Positions 1-10,086 of a stretch of 64,000 bases of DNA are shown here, piece by piece. The DNA is from Pomphorhynchus laevis (Eukaryota > Acanthocephala > Palaeacanthocephala > Echinorhynchida > Pomphorhynchidae). The stretch spans positions 1-64,000 of the forward strand of contig WNNJ02001735.1 of assembly GCA_012934845.2 (NCBI GenBank), in the 5' to 3' direction. Both the position numbers and the translations under genes were made by a program. Below the pieces are notes generated by a model, which ran no database searches, was not told the DNA's origin, and saw nothing but the letters and a program-made list of their open reading frames with translations. Positions within the stretch are counted from its first letter, which is position 1; each line of letters starts with the position of its first letter.

Positions 1-44
1 AGTTTATGCAAGTTTCACATTATTTTTATGTAAATTTTTATAGT

Positions 45-425
45 TATTGATTATTTTATAAGAATTTATTAATATTTTTGCACATTAATGCCCTTTGACT
101 ATAACACTTTATTTTCATCGATGAATCACATCTAATGCAAAGCGTTTAGAAGAACAAGTTTAAAAAGCATATGAATTTAATTTAATACTCTGATTAACAT
201 GTATTAACGAAAATTCACATCATTGCTATGCAGTTCCTAAGCTACTATGTTGGGTTGAGCAAAAGAGAGTGAAATCTTACAACACAACATCACTTGTTGA
301 TTACATTCAATCCAAATGCAAACACATTAGATAATCATGAACATTCCTTCAAAATGTACATGATTACCAAACTTTCAGAATTTATTATTTTGATCATTTG
401 TGTCAATAAATATAAGGGTTCATTT
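45..425. repeat. Inverted duplicate of 13.60-13.98 kb
   Basis: This stretch reads as the reverse complement of about 13590-13985, with few differences and small indels. It lies downstream of the minus-strand fucosyltransferase copy, as the partner lies downstream of the plus-strand C-terminal fucosyltransferase piece. It is therefore best read as the 3' flank of a duplicated gene unit. No coding potential is seen in it. Confidence 0.85.
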
Positions 426-831
426 TAGCAATATATTTAATTTTATGACATGGCACAATATTTGTTTTCAAATTATGGACTCTTTTATAGAATACTTACG
501 CCTTTGTGTTTTAATTATATTTAATTATAATTATGAAATTAATTAATTTCATAAAAAAATTGTTTCATTAAACAATTTAATTTTTTAATTATAATTATGA
601 AAATGATTTAAAATACTAAATGATTGCAATTTTTATTTGTCGAAATTGCGTACTTCGCCTGGACATAAAATTACCAAAACTTTAATTTAATTATATTAAT
701 ATAATTATAATAATATATCGGTAAGGTCTAATAAATAAAATACTGTGTTTTTTATTCTTTAAGCATTCGAATGGTAACTATAATAATGTAATTGTTCAAT
801 TTATAACGTTTTTTTAATACGATGGTTAAAT
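426..831. other. AT-rich 3' flank of the fucosyltransferase copy
   Basis: No gene is seen. The reverse complement of roughly 640-760 resembles the sequence just after the plus-strand copy (about 16500-16620) and a piece near 17400-17500. Shared elements are a TTTTATTTATT run and a TGTCCAGGCG box. This looks like common 3' flanking or intronic sequence of the duplicated gene. The middle holds AATTATAATTA-type inverted runs. Confidence 0.5.
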
Positions 832-1608
832 TTAATAACAGCTAAATAATTTCCTCGTTATATTTTCATTGAAAATTATTAAGTTAAATTTTTCAGTTAC
901 GTAATTTCTGCAATTTGAATTTTCAATAGCAATCACATATTTATAAGATTCATAAAGTTCAGTAGAATTTCCATCGTAACGACGTTGTGTTCCGACGTTG
1001 TTTAAGCAAAGGCCGTAACTGTCCACGTGTATATGGTTCATAAGTTCTTTGACAAATATCTGCCTTCTATTAAAAGGTCTACAATTTGAACAAAGCCATA
1101 TAATTCCTTTTCTTTCTTCTATGTTTTGAGGTGTTAAGAGCAATGATTTCAAGTATATATCAATTTTTGAGAAATACGTATGAGCAAATGGATATGATGT
1201 TTCCCAATCATATGTAATTGCAAAATCGTAGTGTTGTGAACGACTGCCACTAAGCGGAGGCGCTTCATGTGTGTACATCAAAAAATATGGAGAAGCCCGC
1301 TTCATTAATGACACATTAAATGTGGTCAGTTTGTTATAGGCAATAATAGTAGGCTTTTCTTCACTTGTTAATAAAGATTTTATACTGATCCTATGTATGA
1401 AAGACCCATCTCGACATTTTTGATCATAATCTTCAATTTTCCATCTGAGATTAGAAATATCTAAAACTGTCAGATTTTTAGGCAGTTTAAAATGCTCGAA
1501 CGTTTTACGATTCACCCTATTTTTGTTGTAATAATAAATCGTCAACGACACGAATATTGATACCATTATGAGTTTACGCACATTAGATTTTGTAATTAGG
1601 CCACGCAT
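832..1608 (-). CDS. GT10 alpha-1,3-fucosyltransferase-like protein, C-terminus missing
   Basis: A 258-aa ORF encodes a type II membrane protein. A hydrophobic anchor lies at about residues 11-28, followed by a short stem and a luminal domain. Family GT10 transfers fucose from GDP-fucose in the Golgi. The family signature is clear: HEAPP and YDWETSYPF in the acceptor half, and ENSNCRNYVTEKF of the donor-binding half near residue 240. Known GT10 enzymes continue about 100 residues past TEKF through the VPIV and APPGSYI region. Here the frame instead runs into 15 unrelated residues and stops, so the last exon is absent or replaced. A matching C-terminal exon survives only at 13.44-13.60 kb beside another copy. 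Without it this copy is probably inactive, unless an exon lies outside the window. Confidence 0.8.
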   Translation of the reverse strand: MRGLITKSNVRKLIMVSIFVSLTIYYYNKNRVNRKTFEHFKLPKNLTVLDISNLRWKIEDYDQKCRDGSFIHRISIKSLLTSEEKPTIIAYNKLTTFNVSLMKRASPYFLMYTHEAPPLSGSRSQHYDFAITYDWETSYPFAHTYFSKIDIYLKSLLLTPQNIEERKGIIWLCSNCRPFNRRQIFVKELMNHIHVDSYGLCLNNVGTQRRYDGNSTELYESYKYVIAIENSNCRNYVTEKFNLIIFNENITRKLFSCY

Positions 1609-1725
1609 TGATAACTCACTAAATGATCAATAATTTTGAATATATATATTGTTTTAATTTAAAGTTTTTGAAATAATATTATATAGTGAAAGTAATGTAC
1701 AAAACGAAATGTTATTCAATTTTTA
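1609..1725. repeat. Flank copy 1, left half (occupied LINE site)
   Basis: Sequence upstream of the minus-strand fucosyltransferase start. It recurs at 6745-6870 and 21340-21440. At 1711-1725 the 15-bp word GTTATTCAATTTTTA ends the block; the same word resumes at 5613-5627 on the other side of the LINE. Confidence 0.85.
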
Positions 1726-1816
1726 TAAATAAATAAATAAATAAAGACTTTATTAAATACACCAAAATATAGCATGCAAGAATAAATAAAAATAAAAAAG
1801 GTAGGTCATAATCAAC

Positions 1817-2915
1817 TTAGATAAAAAATGACAAAATTTTCCTTCGTTTTTTCATCTTCCCTTTCTCTTTCATGGTCTCAGGTCCAGGGGGATCTGAGCC
1901 CCCCAAACGATCCAACACGCCGCTTTCCGACTGAACCACTTGGGATCTTTTACCCCCCCCCCGAAGAATCCAATCGGCGCGGACTATGCTTGGTAAACGA
2001 GAGACGAGGAGCTTAAGAAACCTTAGCCTTTGCTCTGGGGGACGTCCTCTTGAAAAGAAGACTAATCCCGAGATAGCCCAAGTGCCCCAAATGCGCACCT
2101 GAGCTTTTCCTTTCAATGACAGATGCTGAGCCCGTTTCAGGGCCCACCTAGCTTTCTTCAGGATACGTTTGAGTCTATCCAGGTCAGCTTTCGCCGACCA
2201 GTTCACCGTAACGGTGAACCCCAGGTATTTTACTCGACTTGTGAAGGTGGGAAGTGGTTCAGAGGCAAATATGGAGGAGAGCGCAGAGAGTGCTAATCTC
2301 TTAAGTTTTTGCTTTGTAGCAGGTGTGCCATGAAAGACGACCACCTGCGATTTAGCTGAGTTTAAAATAAGATTGGATATGGGTAACTGATCTTTTAATC
2401 TTAAAAAAACGGCTGATGTCAGAGACTACGTCTTTACACTTGTGTCCAGTGAACAGGGCTGTGGTGTCATCAGCGTACACCACAAGACGTTGTTCGCGTT
2501 TAAATATTTTGAATAGTTTAATAGAGGCAGCAAGATATAAGATAGGAGAAAGTGGGGATCCTTGAGGTACACCCGTAATAGGGTAGAACTGACGCGCATC
2601 AGGGTCGTCTTCATAGTAAAATCGCTTGGTAAACAACAGGATCTTCACTCTGTTCACAATTCTCGCAGGCAACCCGAGGGACCTGAGAGAAGAGATCACA
2701 AAAGGAATGGAGATGCGGTCAAATGCAGCAGAAAAGTCAAGGAAAACAGCCACAACTAGACAATGGCTATTATCCCGACAAAACTGCTCCACCTCACCAA
2801 CTGCTGAATGGACCGAGCGACCTTTGACGAACCCATGAAAACCTGAAGGGATCAAATTACGCCTACTTGAATCGTCGCGGATTTTACGCGCAAGCGCTTT
2901 TTCGTAAATTGACAC
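1817..2915 (-). pseudogene. LINE ORF2 reverse transcriptase and C-terminal region
   Basis: Two overlapping frames carry the polymerase part of the LINE. The 187-aa piece (2352-2915) shows motif A FLDFSAAFDR, motif B GVPQGSPLSPILY and motif C VVYADDT, all the core residues of a LINE reverse transcriptase. The 175-aa piece (1817-2344) continues through the thumb, with KYLGFTVTVNW. The frame changes near 2345-2352. No Cys/His finger of the usual I or Jockey C-terminus is obvious. Confidence 0.85.
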
Positions 2916-3010
2916 GAGGGCATTTTGAATCGAAATGGGTCGCAGATCTTTAGGGCATGAGCAGGATTTTTTCTTAGGAATAAAAACACGCTTACTAATA
3001 TTGATGCCTG

Positions 3011-3286
3011 CTACATCGGATGGGAGGCTAAAAGCATTGTGACGGCCACCTCTCTTCTCTGATCAGCTGTCAAAAGCTGACAGACCCGAGAAGAAAGTGG
3101 AACGACGGATTTGGAGATGCCCGGGAGTGGACCCCAGGAGTTAAGGATATCCGTAACAGATAGATCCCTACTCCTGAAGTTACACCAAGGCGGGATTGAT
3201 TGAGGTGATAGAGTGGCTCCATAGTTGTGTAGGGCTAGTGACTCCTCCAAAACTTTATCAAGGCCTACATTCCCTATCCAACCCAA
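3011..3286 (-). pseudogene. LINE ORF2 linker between endonuclease and RT
   Basis: A 91-aa frame lies between the endonuclease and the polymerase. Its position, codon use and strand fit the ORF2 linker. Just downstream on the minus strand (about 2915-3005), another frame reads FIPKKKS and DLRPISIQ, matching the conserved N-terminal RT block of LINEs. One or more frame shifts separate the pieces. Confidence 0.6.
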
Positions 3287-3384
3287 TGCTCTATCCTTCC
3301 AGCAAACAAACTTCTCCTTCTTGAAAATCTTCCAAAAGGAAGACTGAGAAGGATTAAGGCGAGCGATACTCGTCCTATCCCTAC

Positions 3385-4329
3385 TCAGCTGGAACCTGTA
3401 TCTAGTGCCCAGTATTCATTCGAGAGGGCCTGTTTATCGGAAGCAGAGAGATTAGGGAGGTTCAGTAATTTTGCTAGGACCTTGAGTTTCGTCGGAGTAA
3501 GATTGTATATACGACCTTTATAGGTAGTCGATAGAATCGCGGTAGCTTGCAAAAAGAGGTAGGTATTAAATTTCGTCAAACTCTCATTTCCTATTAAGGG
3601 AAAGAGTTGTATAGCCGCTTGAAAGAGGGCCACTCTGATCGGATCAAAATGAAACCACCTTCGAAGCAACATATCTTCCTCAATCCTCCAACGAATTAGG
3701 TCATGAGAGGTGGACAATTGCTGGCGCGACTGCTCCGTGCAGAAGGGTTTTAACAACCACCTCGAGTGAAGCAGTAAAATGTCGAGGATAGAATTTGTTG
3801 ATGTGCAATGAAAGGTAGGTGACGAGGGTTTGTTAATAAGATAACCGTTCCTAGCTCTGCGAAGTGCTGCATTGATCCAACGACCAGTTCTGTCGTTGAA
3901 ATCTCCAAGTATCATGTCATAACCGCTGTCAATAATACTATCCAGGAGGTCACGGTTCTTGTGAATTTCCCCTGGACGGATGTAGACATTGGCTAGACTT
4001 ATGCGTTTACCGTTCTTACTGAGTGAAACTACTAAACAAGAAAGGGCTGGACATGAGTAGTTTAATAGGAGGGAGGACCTTAAGGAGCACTTAACTAAGG
4101 TCAAGAGTCCTTGAGATGAAGAGGAGTGAGGTGGGGTTATGTACTGAGTATAGTAAGAACAGATATGCTTTGGGATAAATCGAGTAATGTCCTGGGGGAG
4201 ACAAATAGACCGCGTCTCCTGAAGGACTATAACATCTGCATCTCTACCAGATAGAAGTCTAAGGGCGGAAGCACCTCCCGAGTTCCACTGAAGGATATTC
4301 AGTGAAAAAGGCTCACGAGTACTCTGCAT
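3385..4329 (-). pseudogene. LINE ORF2 apurinic-type endonuclease domain
   Basis: A 314-aa ORF starts with ILQWNSGG, the N-terminal strand of exonuclease-endonuclease-phosphatase folds, followed by VLQETR with the catalytic Glu, ILGDFNDRTGRW (GDFN block) and TSHDLIRWRI in the place of the usual SDH block. This is the nicking endonuclease that starts target-primed reverse transcription. The domain itself is unbroken. It is a CDS within a dead element. Confidence 0.85.
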
Positions 4330-4362
4330 TGTGATGGATTAGTTGGATGGGGGATTGCCTAC

Positions 4363-5587
4363 CTAGACAAAGCTAGGTGCAGGAAGGTTGCCCTTCCCAC
4401 CACTAGCCCCCTCCAAGGAAGGTACTTGCCCCTGGGCAGTATCTTCATTTCCCCTATTAGTCTTCTGTTGGATTAGCTTCCCAATCTTAAGCAGGTGGAC
4501 GGCATGGGCTGAAGCCCCTCTCTTTTTCGACTCCGGAACCGATGAAACAGGAAGCACAGGATTAGTCCCGATAGCAGTTAGGATAGAGCGTACTAACTCC
4601 TCCATCTGCCGAAGAGCATTCGAAGTCTTTAAGTCGATAATCCGTAGAATGTCAGCGTCATTCATACGTGGAGCTGCAGCCACCGCGAAGGACTTTGCCG
4701 GATTGGGCGGTTTCAGCAAGAATAATTGTCTATATTCTTTGAATAGAGAGCATTTCCTGCTCCAAGCAGGATGGCACCCCCCCACAATTCGAGCAGGAAA
4801 GGGGTGCCTTGCAGCGATCGGTAGTTGCAAGAGAAGGACAGTTGGTGGAGCTACATACCCCACACGAAGGGGTACCACTGCAGCTGGAGGCCCAGTGTTT
4901 CTATTTGTGACACCGGCTGCAGTGGGGATAGGTCAGATCATCCCTCTCTGTGATCGTGAATTTAATATTGAAACCCATAAAGGGATTCGACGCAGAATTA
5001 GACAAGGATTCAGCAATATTTACGGGAGCATTGCAAAAGCCAACCGGGATAAGGGTTCCCGTCCCTACCCCGGATTGACCTCGGATTGATGACCTTGAAT
5101 TTAGCCATAAAAGAACGTATATCTTCTTCTTCCATTGAACAGGGAAGATTAGAAATTTTTAGTGATGCTAGGATAGGCTTGGATGAAATTTCACCATATT
5201 CAGCTAAATTGGCGGAGAAGTACTCCATGTAGTTTGCGGCAAGGTCATTCGAGACAAAAGAGATCTTCACCTCCGCAGGATGTAACCTAAGAGAGTTAAA
5301 TAGAACCCTGTTCTGAAACTGTTTGGTGAAAGATCTCAAAAATTTGTTGTAGATATCGTGTTTTTCAATCGGTTTCTTAACTTTAATTATTAGCAAATTC
5401 TTTAATTTAGGAATGGGGGAAGCACCTCCCCATCACCTGAGACCATAGAAAAATTACTAACCTTGTTACTTGGATCTGTAGTTAGATTTACCTTTAATTT
5501 GTCTTTTTTTGTAGGATTATCGTTGATTTTTGAATGATTTTTGCTGCTATCGTTTGATAGCTCCGAAATTACTTGTACACTACACAT
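4363..5587 (-). pseudogene. LINE ORF1 (nucleic-acid-binding protein), frameshifted
   Basis: Three minus-strand frames follow one another: 5402-5587, 5010-5396 and 4363-4878. The first two join at a run of five C, a likely one-base slip. The last contains CHPAWSRKC, the end of a CCHC knuckle, and an adjacent frame carries further Cys pairs, as in ORF1 of I and Jockey elements. The C-terminal third is rich in Lys, Ser and Gly. ORF1 would coat the LINE RNA. Confidence 0.7.
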
Positions 5588-5627
5588 TTTTTGTGTGATT
5601 CAAACCAGCCACGTTATTCAATTTTTA

Positions 5628-5957
5628 ATCATCAAAGGTTATCATCATACGTGAAATTATTCTTTTGTTAAAATTAGTGCGTATTTTTGTTACGCTGCTA
5701 AGTGTGTGCGAGGAATATTAGGTCAAAATAAAATAACATTTCTTCCAGATAAGCCATAATGTTAATTCTTATACATCTTTTATTATCTATTAATCATAAC
5801 ATTGAAATTTTAAAATATATAACTTATAATAAATTTATATTATATAAAATCTTCTGATTTAAATATTTACTTTTTAATTAATATATAGTAAAAATACACA
5901 AACTCAGTTAACTGGTCTGATTTATAAATTCTACATTTCTTCACAAATACTCTGTAT
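5628..5957. repeat. Flank copy 1, right half
   Basis: Continuation of the duplicated flank after the LINE. It matches 6870-7185 almost base for base, and 21440-21745 more loosely. Similarity to the 7-kb copy ends near 5957, where a Penelope-like 3' end begins on the minus strand. Confidence 0.85.
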
Positions 5958-6021
5958 TAAATAATCAAACTGAGTCTACGTATTTTATATTGTAAAACAT
6001 GTAAGCCAGACGCGAAAGAAT

Positions 6022-6057
6022 GACGAATGCCGTTTCGTCATCACAATGAGTCATCAG
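6022..6057 (-). ncRNA. Hammerhead-ribozyme-like core, unit 1
   Basis: Read on the minus strand: CTGATGA (6057-6051), a stem-II candidate, GAAA (6035-6032), a 3-4 bp helix-III candidate ACG/CGT, then a GTC site (6024-6022). In this copy the base after CTGATGA is C rather than G, so the closing pair of stem II is lost. Comparing the two units suggests an ancestor with a perfect GUCA/UGAC stem. A pairing helix I is not visible, so activity is doubtful. Confidence 0.5.
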
Positions 6058-6325
6058 TGCCAGATCCCTCCCACTACTGGATGCAGAGGAGGACCGGTAG
6101 ACGGCAATCAATGAATAAATCAATGTGAATGATGTACTAGAAAATTTTCTAGTAACATCATAGAGTACTAAATCAGTACTACAGCTTCACCAAAAAGGAT
6201 CATTAGCAAAAGCACTGGCAAATGCCAGAGCAGGTCTCTTTAATATCGGCAAACTTTAATTTAAGGAGAGTTAGACCATTCCGCGTGAATTTCTTGTAAA
6301 ACATGTAAGCCAGACGCGAAAGAAT

Positions 6326-6361
6326 GACGAATGCCGTTTCGTAATCACAATGACTCATCAG
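6326..6361 (-). ncRNA. Hammerhead-ribozyme-like core, unit 2
   Basis: Same layout as unit 1: CTGATGA at 6361-6355, GAAAC, a short helix III and GTC at 6328-6326. Here the first base after CTGATGA is G as expected, but one inner base of stem II differs. The two units thus carry different single defects relative to a common ancestor. Confidence 0.5.
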
Positions 6362-6648
6362 TGCCAGATCCCTCCCACTACTGGATGCAGAGGAGGACTG
6401 GCAAATTAAAATTGCAAATTAAAAATAATGCAAAATAAAGGTTAATTAGTTAAATAATAAAAAATTAATTAATAATAAATAATTGTTATAAGATTTTATA
6501 TAATTTATATCAAGATGAATTATAAACTGAGATTAAAAATAAAAATCAATTTTTATGAATTGACTAATAGATAACAAACTATGTATCAGAATAAGGATTA
6601 GAGGTCACCAGGATGAACTGCTATGTTATCAGGTTTTGACCCCTAACT

Positions 6649-6712
6649 CATTAGAACATTGGAACATTTCGAACATTTCGAACATTAGAACATTAGAACT
6701 AGAACATTTCGC
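6649..6712. repeat. GAACATT-type microsatellite at a duplication junction
   Basis: About eight imperfect copies of an 8-11 bp word built on GAACATT(T/A). It sits exactly between the truncated Penelope tail and the start of the duplicated fucosyltransferase flank (CGCACATTGG), so it marks the junction of two rearranged segments. Confidence 0.75.
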
Positions 6713-7190
6713 ACATTGGATTTTGTAATTAGTTCACTCATTGCTAACTCACTACATGACCAATAATCTTAAATATATTTTGTTAATATATTTTGTTTTA
6801 ATTTCAAGTTTTTGAAATAATTTTTTATAGTGAAAGTAATGTACAAAACGAAATGTTATTCAATTTTTAATCATCAAAGGTTATTATCATACGTGAAATT
6901 ATTCTTTTGTTAAAATTAGTGTGTATTTTTGCTACGCTTCAAAGTGTGTGCGAGGAATATTAGGTCAAAATAAAATAACATTTCTTCCAGATAAGCCATA
7001 ATGTTAATTCTTATACATCTTTTATTATCTATTAATCATAACATTGAAATTTTAAAATATATAACTTATAATAAATTTATATAATATAAAATCTTCTGAT
7101 TTAAATATTTACTTTTTAATTAATATATAGTAAAAATACACAAACTCAGTTAACTGGTCTGATTTATAAATTCTACAAGTCTTCACAATA
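6713..7190. repeat. Flank copy 2 (empty LINE site)
   Basis: Matches 1580-1725 joined directly to 5628-5957. The word GTTATTCAATTTTTA occurs once, at about 6856-6870, with no LINE. This is the pre-insertion state of the LINE at 1726-5612. Similarity at 7340-7460 extends to about 21780-21890. Confidence 0.9.
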
Positions 7191-7559
7191 TACTGTGTAT
7201 GGAACATTCAGTTTTTACATCAAGGAAGTGCGTTTAGCAATTTGTTTTGTAATTTAAATACTTCTAGTTTTCATGTTTAAACAATATTTTTAGATTATTT
7301 TGTTTTAAAGAATCTGAGATAAACAAACACTCGCATTATTATCAAACATGAATGTTTCTTTTATGATTTTATACAATTTTATAAATGAGCTAAGATTTAC
7401 GACATTAAATTTAACTTATTTCCTCTTAAATTGTATCTTAAGTTTTATAAATTAAAGTATTAAAAAATAGTTTTATAAAAAAAGTTTTATAAATCAAATT
7501 AGTTGTGTACTGCTGTATCAAGAATAGGATCAATATCTGTAACGTTGAATAGCGATACA

Positions 7560-9063
7560 GACGTCATACGTTATAACCCCGTCGGCGCCAGTGTAAGGAA
7601 TAAGCAGATGATAAGAGTGGAAACGTGAAATTTAGGTCTGGATCAGCAGTTGATGGTGCCCAACCAGGCTGATCTTCGATGTTGCATTGAAGTCGAGCAA
7701 GGTTCTTAGTGAGTTGCGATCTGTGGTTGTACTGATCTTTAAGAAAGGTGACTGAAGAGTGCGTTCAAATTTTGGGGGCATCATTCTTATTATCCGAACC
7801 GGTAAGCTATTTGCTACCATTCTTGAGTAAAGGACACGGCATACAGTTAAGGGACATTTGCAAGAGTAGCAATGCGGCTTTCGCCTAGGTCGTTAAACTA
7901 CGGATCAGCTCTTTACTCTCTCAACTATCCTTGAATTATCTTGGGAGTGTGCATAACTGTTCTACATGTGCTTTGTTGATTTGGAGAAGGTGTTCGACCA
8001 GTTGTGCTAGAGAGGTTGTGGGAGGTACTAAGCTAGTATGGAGTACCGTACCATCTTTGGGTAACTGTGGCTTCTCTGTATGAACAAAGCAGGGGTCTGT
8101 TCGTTTTCTAGGTAGGAAGTCTGATTCATTTCCAGTAGGTGTTAGGCTTAGTCAGGGTTGCCCTTTGTCTCCACTTTTATTCTTTGTTTACATGGACAAA
8201 ATTTCGAGACTGGCTGCTCTGACGGATGTCGGTCTTCAGTTCGGTTTCGTCAGGATACAATCTCTGCTTTCTGCAGATGATGTTGTCTTGTTGATTTCTT
8301 GTCCTGGGGACTTACAATGCCTATAAGATCGATTTACTATGGAATGCAAAGCGGCAGGGATGTTTGTTAGTACCTCTATGACTGTCTCTATGTGATCGTC
8401 CCGGATTCAGTTGCTAATGTCAATCCGGATTGGAGAAAAAGTTCTTCCTGATGTGGAGGATTTCAAGTATATTGGGGGTATTGTTATCGAGGGACGACAG
8501 GATCATCAAGAAGATTGAGAAGCGGATTTGTGCAGCTAACGCAGCAATGCGTTCTTTGTACAGGTATGTCGCGGTGAAGCAGGAGGTGAGTCTTCAGTCG
8601 AAGCTTTTGGTTTGCCACACAATCTTCGTTCCTATCTTAACATATGGTCATGAGCTTTGGGTTATTACCGAAAGTATAATATCTCAGATACAGGCGACTG
8701 AAATCGTGTTTTTTCACGGCGTGGTCGGTCTTAGCCCTAGAGATAAGGTTAGGAATTCGGTCATCCGTAATGGACTCGGAGTAAAGTCGCTGCTTTTCCA
8801 CATCTAAGAAAGTTAGCTAAGGTGGCTAGGCACGTTCTGAGGATGTCTATGGATCGCTATCCTCGGATGGTTTTCTAGGACGGACTCTCTGAAAAGTGAC
8901 CTCGAGGTAGACCTCGATACTCGTAGTGAGATCCAATTTCGATTCTGGCCTAAGACTGTTTTGGGCTATCTGAAGGAGAACTCTGCATGTCGCCCAGGAT
9001 CGCGATGTCTGGAGTAGTTTGTCCGTGCACTGCCTACTCTACCCGACACCCGGACAGTGGTTG
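7560..9063 (+). mobile_element. Decayed RTE-clade LINE (Rex3-like)
   Basis: Stop-ridden frames carry consecutive RTE reverse-transcriptase blocks: IFKKGD and a GIILI block near 7.73-7.8 kb, CGFRLGR near 7.87 kb, YMCFVDLEKVFDQ near 7.96 kb, SQGCPLSPLLF near 8.15 kb and SADDVVLL near 8.27 kb. The C-terminal domain follows, with YGHELWVITE and RNSVIRNGLGVKSLL (ORF 8430-8807). The end near 9060 reads like the usual Rex3 C-terminus. The endonuclease half is missing, so this copy is 5' truncated. No clear target duplication or tail repeat was found. Confidence 0.8.
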
Positions 9064-9340
9064 ACAAGAAAAATCTTATATTATTTGTTTTTTCTTGTCA
9101 AAAACTTGTTGTTGTTCTTATGAAGACTTAATCGATTATTATTTTTTTATAATTCCTTCTGCAGTCGGTAGTGGCTGATAATTAAATACATGTATTTAAC
9201 AGTATCAGCGATAACGTACCACATCAAATACCAATTACAATTGACAAAATCATAACCGTACAAAATTAATTTTTATTTAATTAAATATTTATAGAAATTA
9301 GTTAATTATTTGCAGACTTATTTAAATAACTTACTGTGAT
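9064..9340. other. AT-rich, no gene seen
   Basis: Sequence between the RTE relic and the tandem repeat. It probably includes the short 3' tail of the RTE element (a TTTTTCTTGTCAA motif occurs twice near 9065-9110). Nothing else is recognisable. Confidence 0.5.
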
Positions 9341-9344
9341 ACCT

Positions 9345-9920
9345 CTCGTCAGCACTGAAATAGAGTGAGACCTATTTTATAAACGAATATATGAATTATG
9401 TAATGTACTGCAGTATTTGCGAATTATTGAATATTTCAGACAGTTATAATTTAAATGTTATTTATATTAAAATGTGACATTGTGTTGTAATTATCATGAA
9501 ATTTCTCAAGCTTTAAGATTGTAAATTGGAGTGCTATTAAACATAATGTTACATAGTTTTAGTATCAACACTGAAATAGAGTGAATGCAGACCTGCTATA
9601 TAAGTGAGTACCTGAATTAAGTCACGGTCTGCAGTATTTGCGAAATGTTGAATATTTCAGACCGTTAAAATTTGAACGATATTCATAAAGTTTTACATTG
9701 TGTTGTAATTATCATGAAATATCACAAGCTTTTTGGAGTGTTATTAAAGATTATGTTACATAGTTTTCGTTTCAGCACTGAAATAGAGTTACTGTAGACC
9801 TATTTTATAAGCGAGTATCTGAATTAAGTCGCGGTCGGCAGTATTTGCGAATTTTTGAATATTTCAGACCGTTAAAATTTAAATGTTATTTATATTAAAG
9901 TTCGACATTGTGTTGTTATT
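9345..9920 (+). repeat. Three-unit tandem repeat, period 207-216 bp
   Basis: The word CACTGAAATAGAGT recurs at 9353, 9569 and 9776, and the sequence between is alignable throughout. Shared parts include CAGTATTTGCGAA, GAATATTTCAGAC and ACATTGTGTTGT. Units differ by point changes and small indels, so the array is not recent. No reading frame is conserved. Confidence 0.9.
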
Positions 9921-10086
9921 AACAATAAAACTGAACTGATTCCTTAAAGTTAAAATCACATGCAGTGGTTGAAATTTCATTACCAGGCTAAAAATATCAA
10001 CCTTAAATATTATATGATTCACTCACAGAAAGAAATTAAGCCCATGAGAAGAACAAAATCGAATTGTAATCGAAATTAATACTGCT

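Larger units (their letters stand above)
1726..5612 (-). mobile_element. Near full-length APE-type LINE (I/Jockey/R1-like)
   Basis: A 3.9-kb non-LTR retrotransposon lies on the minus strand, bounded by a 15-bp target duplication (1711-1725 and 5613-5627). Its 3' end, at low coordinates, finishes in a TTTA-type tail (about 1726-1745). Read 5' to 3' it has an ORF1 with Cys/His knuckle remnants, an apurinic endonuclease domain and a reverse transcriptase. The two empty copies of this site at 6.85 and 21.44 kb show that the insertion followed duplication of the flank. Several frameshifts break both ORFs, so this copy is dead but fairly young. Clade assignment is by eye and could be wrong within the I/Jockey/R1 group. 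Confidence 0.9.
5990..6401 (-). repeat. Direct dimer of a 108-bp hammerhead-like unit, period about 304 bp
   Basis: The segments 5990-6097 and 6294-6401 are nearly identical, separated by about 195 bp of different sequence that includes an ACTAGAAAATTTTCTAGT palindrome. On the minus strand each unit has CTGATGA, a short stem, GAAAC and a GTC site. A tandem dimer with one ribozyme-like core per unit is the arrangement of hammerhead-bearing Penelope terminal repeats, retrozymes and some satellites. Confidence 0.75.
5958..6648 (-). mobile_element. 5'-truncated Penelope-like 3' end holding a ribozyme-like dimer
   Basis: Positions 6402-6648 are the reverse complement of the 3' untranslated tail seen after the Penelope-like copy at 63.2-63.47 kb. 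Positions 5958-5990 are the reverse complement of the last stretch of that tail (the TACGTAGAC box at 63.48-63.5 kb). The two parts are separated by the 410-bp hammerhead-like dimer at 5990-6401. So the Penelope tail is interrupted at one point by the dimer. No RT sequence is attached. Confidence 0.75.

Noticed and set aside
4388-5089. 233-aa plus-strand ORF
   Set aside because: Antisense shadow of LINE ORF1, with no motif of its own.
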